Assembly: GCA_910587735.1 (NCBI GenBank) | Contig: CAJUNT010000011.1 | Span: forward strand, 19,568 to 83,567 | Reading direction: 5' to 3' | DNA: 64,000 bases | DNA from: an uncultured Clostridia bacterium | Lineage (GTDB): Bacteria > Bacillota > Clostridia > Lachnospirales > Anaerotignaceae | In this document: piece by piece, positions 27,534-37,111 of the stretch | How the letters are laid out: every line of letters begins with the position of its first letter | Numbering within the stretch: the first letter of the stretch is position 1 | Translations under genes and position numbers: made by a program | The notes under the pieces: generated by a model | What the model was told of the DNA's origin: nothing | The model's database searches: none | The model's input: only the letters and a program-made list of their open reading frames with translations

Positions 27534-28900
27534 TACCTATAACATTACAAAAAATAGCGGAAATTGTAAATGGCACATTGATAGGAGAAAAAAAGGGATT
27601 GCAAAAACAGGCAACAGGACTACAAAGTGATTCCCGAAAAGTAAAAGAGGGCGATATTTTTGCCCCCATAGTAGGAGAAAGAGTAGACGGACATGATTTT
27701 ATACAAAAAGCATTTGAAGCAGGTGCAATATGTTGTTTTGCTGAAAAAGATGTAGATATCAAACAAGAACAATATATTATACGTGTAAATAGTGTTGTAA
27801 GAGCATTATTGGATATTGCAGAATACATTATAAAAGAACTTTCTATACCTGTTGTTGCTGTAACAGGTAGTGTGGGAAAAACCACAACAAAAGATATGAT
27901 TGCATCTGTTTTAGAACAAAAATATTGTGTTTTAAAAACAGCAGGGAATTATAATACAAATATTGGTATGCCCCTTATGACAGCACAACTTACAAAACAA
28001 CATGAAATTGCTGTGTTAGAAATGGGTATGAACAGTTTTGGTGAAATACATAATCTTTCTGTTGCTGCAAAACCTGTGATTGCTGTCATTACAAATGTAG
28101 GTGTAGCACATATGGAAATGCTGGGCAGTAGAGAGGGTATATTAAAAGCAAAAAGTGAAGTATTTGATGGCATGAATGAAAAAGGTATTGCCATATTAAA
28201 TGCAGACAATGACAAACTACAAACATTAGAAGGAAAAATTAAACAGAATATTATATGGTATGGTGTGGAACATAAAAAAGGCATTTATGCAGATAATATC
28301 AAAAGTCATGGTGTAGAATCTATTTCTTGTGATATCCATACAACAAAAGGAGATTTTAATGTTATGATTCCTATGGCTGGGCAGCATATGGTTATGAATG
28401 CATTAGCAGCAACCGTAGTAGGATTAGAATTAGGTTTAACAACAGAACAAATTCAAAAAGGCATTGCCTCATTTGTACCTACAAAAATGCGTATGAATAT
28501 TATCAAAGCAAATGGCTTTACAATTATAAATGATGTATATAATGCAAATCCTGTTTCTATGAAAGCGTCTATTGATGTTTTGGCAAAAGCAGAAGGCAGA
28601 AAAGTTGCTATATTAGGCTTTATGGGAGAACTGGGAGAAAATGAAAAACAAATGCATAAAGAAGTAGGGGAATATGTAGGAGAAAAAAATATTGATGTAT
28701 TGATATCAATAGGAGATATTGCAAATTATTATGATGAGTGTGCAAAACAAAAAGGTACAAAACAAGTGTACCATTTTGATACACAACAATCTTTTTGGGA
28801 AAATGGTATTTCATTGTTAAAAGAGGGGGATACCATATTAGTGAAAGCATCTAGAAGTAGACAATTTGAAAAAACAGTTGAAAAATTACAACAAAAATAA
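27530..28900 (+). CDS. murF: UDP-N-acetylmuramoyl-tripeptide--D-alanyl-D-alanine ligase
   Basis: A 456-residue Mur ligase that adds D-Ala-D-Ala to the tripeptide precursor. The ATP loop is TGSVGKTTTKD (about residues 110-120), with NTNIGMPL (about 142-149) and NDVYNANPVSMKAS (about 332-345), both typical for MurF. It starts in the murE stop codon and ends just before a possible mraY promoter. Confidence 0.96.
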   Translation: MIPITLQKIAEIVNGTLIGEKKGLQKQATGLQSDSRKVKEGDIFAPIVGERVDGHDFIQKAFEAGAICCFAEKDVDIKQEQYIIRVNSVVRALLDIAEYIIKELSIPVVAVTGSVGKTTTKDMIASVLEQKYCVLKTAGNYNTNIGMPLMTAQLTKQHEIAVLEMGMNSFGEIHNLSVAAKPVIAVITNVGVAHMEMLGSREGILKAKSEVFDGMNEKGIAILNADNDKLQTLEGKIKQNIIWYGVEHKKGIYADNIKSHGVESISCDIHTTKGDFNVMIPMAGQHMVMNALAATVVGLELGLTTEQIQKGIASFVPTKMRMNIIKANGFTIINDVYNANPVSMKASIDVLAKAEGRKVAILGFMGELGENEKQMHKEVGEYVGEKNIDVLISIGDIANYYDECAKQKGTKQVYHFDTQQSFWENGISLLKEGDTILVKASRSRQFEKTVEKLQQK

Positions 28901-28930
28901 TTGACAAACATAGTATGCTGTATTTATATG
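28901..28930 (+). promoter_or_regulatory. Possible internal promoter before mraY
   Basis: A perfect TTGACA begins at the base after the murF stop; TATATG follows at 18 bases. The -10 is imperfect, so this is a weak call. Confidence 0.38.
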
Positions 28931-28990
28931 TAGTTATGATAATATGATATAAACACAGCAACAACAGAAAATACAAGGGGTGAAATTCAT

Positions 28991-29968
28991 TTGGAACAAC
29001 TGATACAAGGGATTTATGCAATTATGATTGCGTTTGTGATAGGTGTCATACTTTGTCCTATACTCATACCAATATTGCATAAAATGAAATACGGACAAAC
29101 AGAAAGAGATGACGGTCCAGAAAGTCATTTGAAAAAGCAAGGAACACCTACTATGGGAGGAATTGCTATACTAATTGCATTTTGTGGGGGAAGTTTCTTA
29201 TTTTTAAAACAAAATTATGATGGCATTGCTGTTGTACTTGTGACGTTAGGATTTGGTATAATAGGCTATATTGACGACTATATTAAAGTAGTGAAAAAGC
29301 GTTCTTTAGGATTAAAAGCAATGCAAAAAATAATAGGACAGCTTGTGATTACGGGAGTATTTGCTTATTATTTATATCAGTCTAATTTTGGAACAGAAAT
29401 TTATATACCTTTTACAAAAGGAATGACCATTGATATGGGTATGATTTTTGTACCATTTTTAATTGTAGCAATATTAGGTACTGTAAATGGTGTAAATTTA
29501 ACAGATGGTTTAGACGGATTAGCAGGCGGTGTAACACTCATTGTAGCAGTATTTTTTATGCTAGTATCTTGGGGAGCAGGAAGTGGCATATTACCAGTTT
29601 GTGGCGGTGTCATTGGTGCATTACTTGCCTTTTTGATATTTAATGCTTATCCAGCAAGGGTATTTATGGGAGATACAGGTTCTCTTGCATTAGGCGGATT
29701 TGTTGCAGCATCTGCATTTTTGTTAAAAATGCCTATATTTATATTGATTGTAGGGTTTATATATCTTTTAGAATCGATTTCTGTTATGATACAAGTGTTA
29801 TATTTTAAAAAAACAGGTGGAAAACGCTTTTTTAAAATGGCACCTATACACCATCATTTTGAATTATGTGGGTGGAGTGAAACAAAAATAGTAACTATAT
29901 TTTATGTTATTACAACATTGCTTTGTTTAATTGCATTTTTAGGCTGTCGGTATTTATTTGCAGTATAG
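28991..29968 (+). CDS. mraY: Phospho-N-acetylmuramoyl-pentapeptide-transferase
   Basis: A 325-residue enzyme with ten membrane segments that makes lipid I from UDP-MurNAc-pentapeptide and undecaprenyl phosphate. The catalytic aspartates are in IDDYIKV and NLTDGLDGLAGG, and the HHHFEL motif is near residue 289. The start is TTG at 28991 after AAGGGGTGA. The murF-mraY-murD order is the usual one. Confidence 0.96.
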   Translation: MEQLIQGIYAIMIAFVIGVILCPILIPILHKMKYGQTERDDGPESHLKKQGTPTMGGIAILIAFCGGSFLFLKQNYDGIAVVLVTLGFGIIGYIDDYIKVVKKRSLGLKAMQKIIGQLVITGVFAYYLYQSNFGTEIYIPFTKGMTIDMGMIFVPFLIVAILGTVNGVNLTDGLDGLAGGVTLIVAVFFMLVSWGAGSGILPVCGGVIGALLAFLIFNAYPARVFMGDTGSLALGGFVAASAFLLKMPIFILIVGFIYLLESISVMIQVLYFKKTGGKRFFKMAPIHHHFELCGWSETKIVTIFYVITTLLCLIAFLGCRYLFAV

Positions 29969-29983
29969 AAAGAAGGGTTTTCA

Positions 29984-31336
29984 TTGGAATATAAGGGAAA
30001 AAATGTTCTTGTATGTGGTATGGCAAGGAGTGGTATTGCAGCAGCGGAACTGCTTGCAAAAAAAGGCGCATTTGTGACATTACAAGATTTAAAAACAATA
30101 GAACAATTAGGAGATGTTTCTGATATAGAAAAAAAGGGCATTACAATATATGCTGGCAAAAATCCAGATGATATTGTTTTAAAACAACATTTGATTATAT
30201 TAAGCCCTGGTGTGCCTTGTGATTTGCCTTTTTTATTGGAAGCACAAAAAAATAACATATCTGTATGGAGTGAAGTAGAGCTTGCCTATACTATGACACC
30301 ATGTCCTGTTATTGCAATTACAGGAACAAATGGCAAAACAACAACAACAACATTAGTAGGAGAGATATTAAAATCGGAATATCAAAATACTGTTGTGGTA
30401 GGTAATATTGGTGTGCCATATAGTGAAAAAGTGGAAAGTCTAACAGATGATGACTGGGTTGTGGCAGAAATCAGCAGTTTTCAAATGGAAACAGCGCATA
30501 CTTTTCACCCTAAAATCAGCGCAGTATTGAATATTACACCAGACCATTTAAACAGACATAAAACAATGGAAACATACATTGCTATGAAAGAAAGAGTTTG
30601 GAAAAATCAAACAGAACAGGATTATTGTATATTAAATTGGGAAGATGAATTTTGCAGAGATATGGCAAAAAGAACCATAGCAAAAGTATTTTATTTCAGT
30701 AGTCAAACAGTGCTGAAAGAGGGCATTTATTTAGAAAACGGCAATATTAAAATTTGCTGGGAAAATATGCATGAAACATTATTTCATGTAGATGAGTTAA
30801 AATTATTGGGAGTTCATAATTATGAAAATATTATGGCAGCATGTGCTATTGCGGTTTGTGCTGGTGTGCCTTTGCAAAAAATAATAAAAATTACGAAAGA
30901 ATTTGCAGGGGTAGCGCATAGAATAGAATATGTAGAAACAATAAATGATGTTGAATATTATAATGACTCTAAAGGAACAAATACAGATGCATCAATTAAA
31001 GCAGTGCTTGCTATGAAACGTCCTATACTTTTGATTGCTGGAGGATATGATAAAGGTGTTTCATTTGCAGAATGGGTAAAATTGTTTCCAGGTAGAGTCA
31101 AACATCTTGTATTGATTGGTGTAACAGCGGAGCAAATAGAAAGGGAAGCAATAGAAGCAGGATTTACAGCAATTTCAAAATGTGAAACATTTGAGCAAGC
31201 TATTTCACTTTGTCATGACAAAGCAGAAAAGGGAGATTGTGTATTGCTTTCTCCTGCCTGTGCAAGCTGGGGAATGTTTGACAATTACGAACAAAGAGGA
31301 GATTTATTTAAGAAATTGGTAAGAGAATATTTATAA
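29984..31336 (+). CDS. murD: UDP-N-acetylmuramoyl-L-alanine--D-glutamate ligase
   Basis: A 450-residue Mur ligase that adds D-glutamate to UDP-MurNAc-L-Ala. It has an N-terminal Rossmann-like domain (GMARSGIAAAELL), the ATP loop GTNGKTTTTT, NITPDHLNRH, and the C-terminal NDSKGTNTDAS motif. The start is TTG at 29984 with AGAAGGG upstream. It follows mraY by 15 bases, and ftsW follows after 24 bases. Confidence 0.96.
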   Translation: MEYKGKNVLVCGMARSGIAAAELLAKKGAFVTLQDLKTIEQLGDVSDIEKKGITIYAGKNPDDIVLKQHLIILSPGVPCDLPFLLEAQKNNISVWSEVELAYTMTPCPVIAITGTNGKTTTTTLVGEILKSEYQNTVVVGNIGVPYSEKVESLTDDDWVVAEISSFQMETAHTFHPKISAVLNITPDHLNRHKTMETYIAMKERVWKNQTEQDYCILNWEDEFCRDMAKRTIAKVFYFSSQTVLKEGIYLENGNIKICWENMHETLFHVDELKLLGVHNYENIMAACAIAVCAGVPLQKIIKITKEFAGVAHRIEYVETINDVEYYNDSKGTNTDASIKAVLAMKRPILLIAGGYDKGVSFAEWVKLFPGRVKHLVLIGVTAEQIEREAIEAGFTAISKCETFEQAISLCHDKAEKGDCVLLSPACASWGMFDNYEQRGDLFKKLVREYL

Positions 31337-31360
31337 TATAACAATAAAGAGGTGACACAT

Positions 31361-32518
31361 ATGGCGGAAGCCTCTATGGCTAAAAAAAGAAAAACAGCAG
31401 TAAAAAAGAAAGCTTCAAAAGCATCATATGACTATATTGTAGTATTTGTGGTAATACTGCTTGTGTTGTTTGGTATTGTCATGATATTTAGTTCTAGTTA
31501 TTATGATGCCATGACATCAGAAAAATTTAATAATGATATGCTTTATTTTGTAAAAAAGCAATTTAGAAATGGCTTATTTGGTTTAGTGGGTATGTTTTTT
31601 ATGACAAATTTTAACTATCGCTATTTGAGAAGATTTACACTACCTGTTTATGTAGTAGGCTGTATATTGCTGATATTATTGATACCTTTTGGTACGGTGG
31701 CAAACGGACAAAAAAGGTGGCTTTGGGGATTTCAGCCTTCTGAAATTGTAAAAATTACAACAACATTATTTTTAGCTCATTTTATTTGCTTACATAAAGA
31801 TTATTTAAAAGATTTTACAGGATTTATAAAATGTTTGAGTATTGTAGCAATTCCTTGTGCTATGATTGCCATTACAAATTTTAGTAGTGCATTGCTTTTA
31901 GCTTTAATAGGAGGTACAATACTTTTTGCAGCAGGATTTGATATGAAATATTTTGCTTATGTCAGTGGACCAGTTGTAGGTGCAGGCATACTTGCCATAT
32001 TGTTGCCTGGTTTGGGTAGTTCAAACTCTGGCGGTTATCGTTTAGGACGTATACAAATATGGTTAGACCCTTTTTCAGACCCAACAGATAAAGGCTATCA
32101 AATTATACAAGGTCTTTTTGCCGTAGCATCTGGGGGAATGTTTGGATTGGGATTAGGGCAAAGCAGACAAAAAACATTTTTACCAGAAGCATATAATGAT
32201 ATTATATTTGCTATTATTTCGGAAGAATTGGGAATGTTGGGCGCAGCACTGATTATACTGCTTTTTGCAATATTGGTATGGAGAGGCATTAAAATAGCTA
32301 TGAATGCACAAGACCAGTTCGGTAGTTTGGTTGCAACAGGTATTACAGCACAAATTGCTTTTCAAAGTATTATCAATATCGCTGTTACAACAAATACTAT
32401 ACCCAATACAGGACAGCCATTACCTTTTGTTAGTTATGGTGGTACATCTCTTGCTATTGCTATGTCTATGATGGGAATACTGCTAAATATATCAAAATTT
32501 CAAAAGGGAATAGAATAA
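31361..32518 (+). CDS. ftsW: FtsW/SpoVE-type SEDS peptidoglycan polymerase
   Basis: A 385-residue SEDS glycosyltransferase with ten membrane segments after a basic N-terminal tail. It polymerises lipid II and works with a class B PBP. Visible SEDS motifs are GQKRWLWGFQPSE (about 120-132), DPTDKGYQIIQGL (about 240-252) and NTGQPLPFVSYGGTS near the end. It could serve division (FtsW) or cortex (SpoVE). GTG at 31352 is in frame, but AGAGGTGA serves the ATG at 31361 better. murG, murB, ftsQ and ftsZ, often next in this cluster, are not here. Confidence 0.9.
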   Translation: MAEASMAKKRKTAVKKKASKASYDYIVVFVVILLVLFGIVMIFSSSYYDAMTSEKFNNDMLYFVKKQFRNGLFGLVGMFFMTNFNYRYLRRFTLPVYVVGCILLILLIPFGTVANGQKRWLWGFQPSEIVKITTTLFLAHFICLHKDYLKDFTGFIKCLSIVAIPCAMIAITNFSSALLLALIGGTILFAAGFDMKYFAYVSGPVVGAGILAILLPGLGSSNSGGYRLGRIQIWLDPFSDPTDKGYQIIQGLFAVASGGMFGLGLGQSRQKTFLPEAYNDIIFAIISEELGMLGAALIILLFAILVWRGIKIAMNAQDQFGSLVATGITAQIAFQSIINIAVTTNTIPNTGQPLPFVSYGGTSLAIAMSMMGILLNISKFQKGIE

Positions 32519-32543
32519 AATATCATTCTTATTAAAAAAAGTG

Positions 32544-32572
32544 TTGACAAAATCAAAAACGTCTACTAAAAT
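32544..32572 (+). promoter_or_regulatory. Promoter of the valS T-box transcript
   Basis: TTGACA and TAAAAT with a 17-base spacer, 26 bases after the ftsW stop; transcription should start near 32579. Confidence 0.8.
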
Positions 32573-32579
32573 TTGTATA

Positions 32580-32842
32580 AGAAAAAAAGCAATGAAAAAG
32601 AGGAGTATCTATGATTCAGCTTTCAGAGAGAAAAACAAATGCTGTGAGTTTTTTAGTTTGAATGTAGAGAATGTAGCTTTGGAGCTTTTTTGCTGAAGCA
32701 ATTTATTGTGTGTAGGTAAAAACGGTTTGCCCCGTTATAAGCTTTTAAGTGTCTGTATTGTTTATAATGAAATGCAATCAATACAGGAATAAAGGTGGTA
32801 CCGCGAACTTTCGTCCTTTTTGGATAGAAAGTTCTTTTTTTT
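32580..32842 (+). ncRNA. T-box leader of valS (valine specifier GUA)
   Basis: A T-box riboswitch that reads uncharged tRNA-Val. The T-box core AAGGTGGTACCGCG is at 32792-32805. The terminator, arms GAACTTTC and GAAAGTTC (32805-32834), is followed by eight T. In Stem I the pattern GTA then GCTTTG then GAGC places the likely specifier codon GUA (Val) at 32673-32675; a second GTA lies at 32664. The parallel pattern in the tyrS leader supports this choice. When tRNA-Val is uncharged, the antiterminator forms and valS is transcribed. Confidence 0.92.
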
Positions 32843-33010
32843 GAAAATATTTATATATGAAAAACTGTTCTGTTAATGAAATATGAAAAATAATTTTGTA
32901 ATATTTGATTACATTTACAAGTTTAAAAATATACAAAGTATAGTTTTGTAGTGATATTATGTTGTCATATGAACAAAACAGAACAAAAGAGAGGTATAGG
33001 AGGAAAACAA

Positions 33011-35650
33011 ATGAAAGAATTAGCAAAAAATTATGACCCCTCTAAAGTAGAGGAGCGTTTATACCAACAATGGATGGAAAAAAAATATTTCCACACAATT
33101 ATTGACAAAACAAAAAAACCATACTGTATTGTTATGCCACCACCAAACATTACAGGACAGCTCCATATGGGACACGCTTTAGACAATACCATACAAGATA
33201 TATTGATTCGATGGAAAAGAATGGCAGGATATAATACACTTTGGCTACCTGGTATTGACCATGCTAGTATATCAACAGAATTAAAAGTAGTTCAGAAAAT
33301 GGCGCAAGAAGGTTTGACAAAAGCAGATGTTGGCAGAGAAGGCTTTTTAGAGAGAGCATGGGCTTGGAAAGAAGAATATGGCAATATCATATTAAATCAG
33401 ATTAAAAAGCTGGGTGCTTCCTGTGACTGGGAAAGAGTTCGTTTTACTATGGACGAAGGACTTTCTGATGCAGTATTAGAGGTTTTTGTAAGATTGTACA
33501 AAAAAGGTTTGATATATCGAGGAGAAAAAATAGTTAACTGGTGTCCAGAGTGTCAGACAACAATATCTGATGCAGAAGTAAATCATGTGGATACAGCAGG
33601 ACATTTTTATCATATCAATTATCCTATTGTAGGTAGCGATGAGAATTTACTTCTTGCTACAACACGCCCTGAGACAATGTTAGGAGATACTGCTGTGGCA
33701 GTACACCCAGATGATGAAAGATATCAGCATTTGATTGGGAAAAAATGTATATTACCTTTGGTAGGAAAAGAAATTCCTATTGTAGCAGATAGCTATGTTG
33801 ATAGAGAATTTGGTACAGGTGTCGTTAAAATCACACCAGCTCATGACCCTAATGACTTTGAGGTAGGTGTTCGTCATAATTTGGAAAGAATTAACGTACT
33901 CAATGACGACGGTACTATGAATGAAAATGCTGGAAAATATCAAGGCATGGACAGATATGAGGCAAGAGAAAAAATTGTTGCAGAATTAAAAGAACAAGGC
34001 TATTTAGTAAAAATTGAAGATATTACTCATGCTGTTGGTACACATGAACGTTGTAATAAAGTTGTAGAACCTATGATAAAATTACAATGGTTTGTAAAAA
34101 TGGACGAATTGGCAAAACCAGCTATTGATATATATAAAGATAAATCACTTCGTTTTATACCAGATAGATTTGGTAAGGTTTATTTACATTGGTTAGATAA
34201 TATTAAAGATTGGTGTATTTCTCGTCAACTTTGGTGGGGACATAGAATACCTGCATATTATTGTGCAGATTGTGGACACATTACAGTATCTAAAACAACA
34301 CCAGAAAAATGTGAAAAGTGCGGTTGTACTTCATTGACACAAGATGAAGACGCACTGGATACATGGTTCTCCTCTGCATTATGGCCTTTCTCTACATTAG
34401 GCTGGCCTGATGAAAATGCAGAAGATTTAAAACATTTTTATCCTACAAGCGTATTGGTAACAGGATATGATATTATATTCTTCTGGGTTGTTAGAATGAC
34501 ATTCTCTGGTATGGAATGGATGAAACAAACTCCTTTCCATGATGTATTTATACATGGCTTGGTAAGAGATGACAAAGGTAGAAAATTCTCAAAATCATTG
34601 GGTAATGGTATTGACCCATTAGAAGTCATTGATAAATATGGCGCAGACGCTTTGAGATTGATGTTGATTACAGGAAATGCTCCTGGAAATGATATGAGAT
34701 TCTATTGGGAAAGACTGGAGGCAAGCAGAAACTTCTTAAATAAATTGTGGAATGCTTCCCGTTTTGTGCTTATGAATTTGGAAGAAGATTTGCCTAAAGA
34801 AATGCCTTCTCATTTAACATCAGCAGATAAATGGATACTTTCTAAAGTAAATACACTTGCTGAAGATGTAGAAGAAAATATGGAAGGTTATGAATTGGGT
34901 ATTGCTGCACAAAAAGTACATGACTTCTTGTGGGACGAATATTGTGACTGGTATATTGAAATGGTAAAACCACGTCTTTATAATAAACAAGATGATACTA
35001 GAATTGCTGCACTTTGGACATTAAAAACAGTATTGCTTACAGCATTGAAATTGTTGCACCCATTTATGCCATTTATTACAGAAGAATTATTCTTAAATAT
35101 ACAAAATGAACAAGAAAGCATTATGATTTCTGAATGGCCAGTATTAAATCCACAATGGGTATTTACAGAAAATGAAAAAGAAATTGATATGATAAAAGAG
35201 GCTGTTAGAAATATACGTAATATTAGAGCAGAAATGAATGTAGTACCTTCTAAAAAAGCACAGGTATTTGTTGTAACAGAAAACAAAGAGGTTGCAGATA
35301 TATTTGAAAAATCAAAAGTATTTTTCAAAACATTGTCTTATGCAAGTGATGTTTCTATACAATCAGATAAAAGCAATATAGGCGATGATGCTGTTTCTGT
35401 AATGATTCCAAATGCTGTCATTTATATGCCATTTGCAGAATTGGTTGATATTACAAAAGAAATAGAGCGTTTGACAAAAGAAAAACAAAAAATGCAAAAA
35501 GAAATTGATAGAGTTGTAAACAAATTGGCAAATGAAGGGTTTGTTGCAAAAGCACCAGAAAAAGTAATTGAAGAAGAAAAAGCAAAAGAAGTAAAATATA
35601 GAGCAATGCTTGCACAAATAGAAGAAAGATTAGCACAAATGGAAAAATAA
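33011..35650 (+). CDS. valS: Valyl-tRNA synthetase
   Basis: An 879-residue class I synthetase that charges tRNA-Val. HIGH is HMGH (in QLHMGHALDN), KMSKS is KFSKS (in GRKFSKSLGNGIDP), and a CP1 editing domain with TTRPETMLGDTAV lies between them. The C-terminal coiled coil (about 810-879, Lys/Glu-rich) is typical for bacterial ValS. The frame extends to 32951, but AGGAGG at 32998-33003 fixes the ATG at 33011. Two CxxC pairs (about residues 418-440) form a zinc site in the insertion. Confidence 0.97.
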   Translation: MKELAKNYDPSKVEERLYQQWMEKKYFHTIIDKTKKPYCIVMPPPNITGQLHMGHALDNTIQDILIRWKRMAGYNTLWLPGIDHASISTELKVVQKMAQEGLTKADVGREGFLERAWAWKEEYGNIILNQIKKLGASCDWERVRFTMDEGLSDAVLEVFVRLYKKGLIYRGEKIVNWCPECQTTISDAEVNHVDTAGHFYHINYPIVGSDENLLLATTRPETMLGDTAVAVHPDDERYQHLIGKKCILPLVGKEIPIVADSYVDREFGTGVVKITPAHDPNDFEVGVRHNLERINVLNDDGTMNENAGKYQGMDRYEAREKIVAELKEQGYLVKIEDITHAVGTHERCNKVVEPMIKLQWFVKMDELAKPAIDIYKDKSLRFIPDRFGKVYLHWLDNIKDWCISRQLWWGHRIPAYYCADCGHITVSKTTPEKCEKCGCTSLTQDEDALDTWFSSALWPFSTLGWPDENAEDLKHFYPTSVLVTGYDIIFFWVVRMTFSGMEWMKQTPFHDVFIHGLVRDDKGRKFSKSLGNGIDPLEVIDKYGADALRLMLITGNAPGNDMRFYWERLEASRNFLNKLWNASRFVLMNLEEDLPKEMPSHLTSADKWILSKVNTLAEDVEENMEGYELGIAAQKVHDFLWDEYCDWYIEMVKPRLYNKQDDTRIAALWTLKTVLLTALKLLHPFMPFITEELFLNIQNEQESIMISEWPVLNPQWVFTENEKEIDMIKEAVRNIRNIRAEMNVVPSKKAQVFVVTENKEVADIFEKSKVFFKTLSYASDVSIQSDKSNIGDDAVSVMIPNAVIYMPFAELVDITKEIERLTKEKQKMQKEIDRVVNKLANEGFVAKAPEKVIEEEKAKEVKYRAMLAQIEERLAQMEK

Positions 35651-35663
35651 AATAGTTTTAAAT

Positions 35664-35694
35664 GGCACTCAGGTATTACTTGAGTGCTGTTTTA
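35664..35694 (+). terminator. Rho-independent terminator after valS
   Basis: GCACTCAGGT and ACTTGAGTGC arms with a three-base loop, followed by GTTTTA; 14 bases past the stop. Confidence 0.75.
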
Positions 35695-35729
35695 TGTTAT
35701 AGATAATAAGTAAAAAATATAGTAGAATA

Positions 35730-35758
35730 TTGTAATAAAATATCGTATGTGATATAAT
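35730..35758 (+). promoter_or_regulatory. Candidate promoter of the zinc-ribbon array
   Basis: TTGTAA and a perfect TATAAT with a 17-base spacer, about 40 bases upstream of the first array gene. Confidence 0.55.
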
Positions 35759-35799
35759 AAGTACTGATATCATATTTTAATAAAGAGGAGGAATGGCAT

Positions 35800-36066
35800 A
35801 TATATTGTAAAAATTGTGGAAAAGAAATAAAAGATAATGAAATAAAATGTCCTCATTGTAATATATCTATTGTAACAATACCACAAGAGCAACAGAAAGC
35901 AGATACTTGTTGGGGTGTATTAGGCTTTTGTTGTCCTATAATAGGAGTAATATTATATATTTTATGGAAAGATGTAAGTCCTGCTAATGCTAAAATAGCA
36001 GCAAAAGGAGCATTAGTTTTTGTTATGTTTTTTTTGATAGCTCGATTGTTAGATTATATTCTATAA
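35800..36066 (+). CDS. Zinc-ribbon membrane protein, array copy 1, apparent AUA start
   Basis: An intact frame encodes 88 residues parallel to the three genes that follow: zinc ribbon with YCKNCGKEI and CPHCN, a short linker, CWGVLGFCCPIIGVILYILWKD as the first membrane segment region, then a second hydrophobic stretch. The homologs begin ATG-TAT-TGT; here the same place reads ATA-TAT-TGT. AGGAGG at 35786-35791 lies eight bases before this ATA, the right distance. No ATG, GTG or TTG is in frame nearby. Either AUA is used as a rare start, or translation is lost by a single base change. Function unknown. Confidence 0.55.
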   Translation: MYCKNCGKEIKDNEIKCPHCNISIVTIPQEQQKADTCWGVLGFCCPIIGVILYILWKDVSPANAKIAAKGALVFVMFFLIARLLDYIL

Positions 36067-36109
36067 TGAAAATAATAAATAGAAACATTAAGAAAGGAAA
36101 GTAAATAAA

Positions 36110-36415
36110 ATGTATTGTAAAAATTGCGGAAAAGAAATAGATAATAATTTAGTGCAATGCCCATATTGTAATACATATCAAAATCAAATGAATATAAACG
36201 ATAATGACAGTATGTGGTGGTGTGTATTAGGTTGTTGTCTACCCATAGTGGGATTAGTATTGTATATTGTATGGAGAGATGTCAAACCAAAGTCTGGTAA
36301 AAAGGCTGGTATTGGTGCATTAATTGGTTTTATTTTAGCTGTTGTATTGCCTATATTGTTTAAGATTTTAATAAGTTTTGCTGTTATAAGCGCAACAAAT
36401 ATAAATATTTTTTAG
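36110..36415 (+). CDS. Zinc-ribbon membrane protein, array copy 2
   Basis: A 101-residue protein: zinc ribbon (C3, C6, C19, C22: YCKNCGKEI then CPYC), a polar linker of about 15 residues, then two membrane segments around GCCLPIVGLVLYIVWRD and GALIGFILAVVLPILF. The layout is zinc_ribbon_2 plus a two-helix membrane domain. It is nearly identical to copy 3 in the first 22 residues. Function unknown. AAGAAAGGAAAG precedes the ATG. Confidence 0.7.
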   Translation: MYCKNCGKEIDNNLVQCPYCNTYQNQMNINDNDSMWWCVLGCCLPIVGLVLYIVWRDVKPKSGKKAGIGALIGFILAVVLPILFKILISFAVISATNINIF

Positions 36416-36433
36416 AATGAAGGAGTGAATAAA

Positions 36434-36748
36434 ATGTATTGTAAAAATTGTGGAAAAGAAATAGATAATAATTTAGTACAATGCCCATATTGTAATACAC
36501 CTGTAATACAAAATCATATCAATATAGAAGATAGTGGTAGTATATGGTGGGGCGTATTAGGTTGTTGTGTACCTATTGTAGGATTGGTATTGTATATTGT
36601 ATGGAAAGATACCAAGCCAAAATGTGGTAAAAAGGCTGGTATTGGTGCAATCATAGGATTTGTGTTAGGAATTTTAATTACAATTATCATTTATTTATTT
36701 GTATTTTATGTTTTTGCAGTGATAGGAGAAATGGGTGGAATGTATTAA
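36434..36748 (+). CDS. Zinc-ribbon membrane protein, array copy 3
   Basis: A 104-residue paralog of copy 2 with the same ribbon (CKNC and CPYC) and membrane pattern (GCCVPIVGLVLYIVWKD). A GTG at 36425 is in frame, but AAGGAG lies just before it, and the ATG at 36434 aligns with the starts of the other copies. Copies 2 and 3 share long stretches at DNA level too, a sign of recent duplication. Function unknown. Confidence 0.7.
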   Translation: MYCKNCGKEIDNNLVQCPYCNTPVIQNHINIEDSGSIWWGVLGCCVPIVGLVLYIVWKDTKPKCGKKAGIGAIIGFVLGILITIIIYLFVFYVFAVIGEMGGMY

Positions 36749-36775
36749 TAATTTAATAATAAGGAAGTGAAAACT

Positions 36776-37111
36776 ATGTATTGCACGAATTGCGGAAAAG
36801 AAATAGAAGATACTACAATACAATGCCCCTATTGTAATGCAGTTATAACAGAAGAACAAAAAGCAACACAAATATGTAATGAGGATAATGTATGGAGAAC
36901 AATTAGCTGTTGCTTTCCGTCAATAGGGTTGATATTATATATTGTTTGGAAAATCAAAAAGCCTGCTTTAGCACAAAAAATAAAAGATAGTGCGTTAATT
37001 GGTATGGGTGCGCTATTTACGATACCAATGATATTATGTTTTTTGTATTCTTTTATATTAATTGTAGCGATAATTGCATTAATCATTACAGCGGTATTTG
37101 ATTTATTATGA
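36776..37111 (+). CDS. Zinc-ribbon membrane protein, array copy 4
   Basis: A 111-residue, more diverged paralog: CTNC and CPYC form the ribbon, then SCCFPSIGLILYIVWKIKKP and a longer, almost continuous hydrophobic C-terminus. GTG at 36767 is in frame but the ATG at 36776, after AAGGAAGTG, aligns with the other copies. It overlaps the next gene by four bases (ATGA), so the array and the DUF2085 gene form one unit. Confidence 0.7.
   Translation: MYCTNCGKEIEDTTIQCPYCNAVITEEQKATQICNEDNVWRTISCCFPSIGLILYIVWKIKKPALAQKIKDSALIGMGALFTIPMILCFLYSFILIVAIIALIITAVFDLL

Noticed and set aside
35793..35810. Five-codon mini-frame ATG-GCA-TAT-ATA-TTG-TAA as a leader peptide.
   Set aside because: The ATG is only one base from the ribosome site, too close for efficient initiation; the in-frame ATA at 35800 is better placed.
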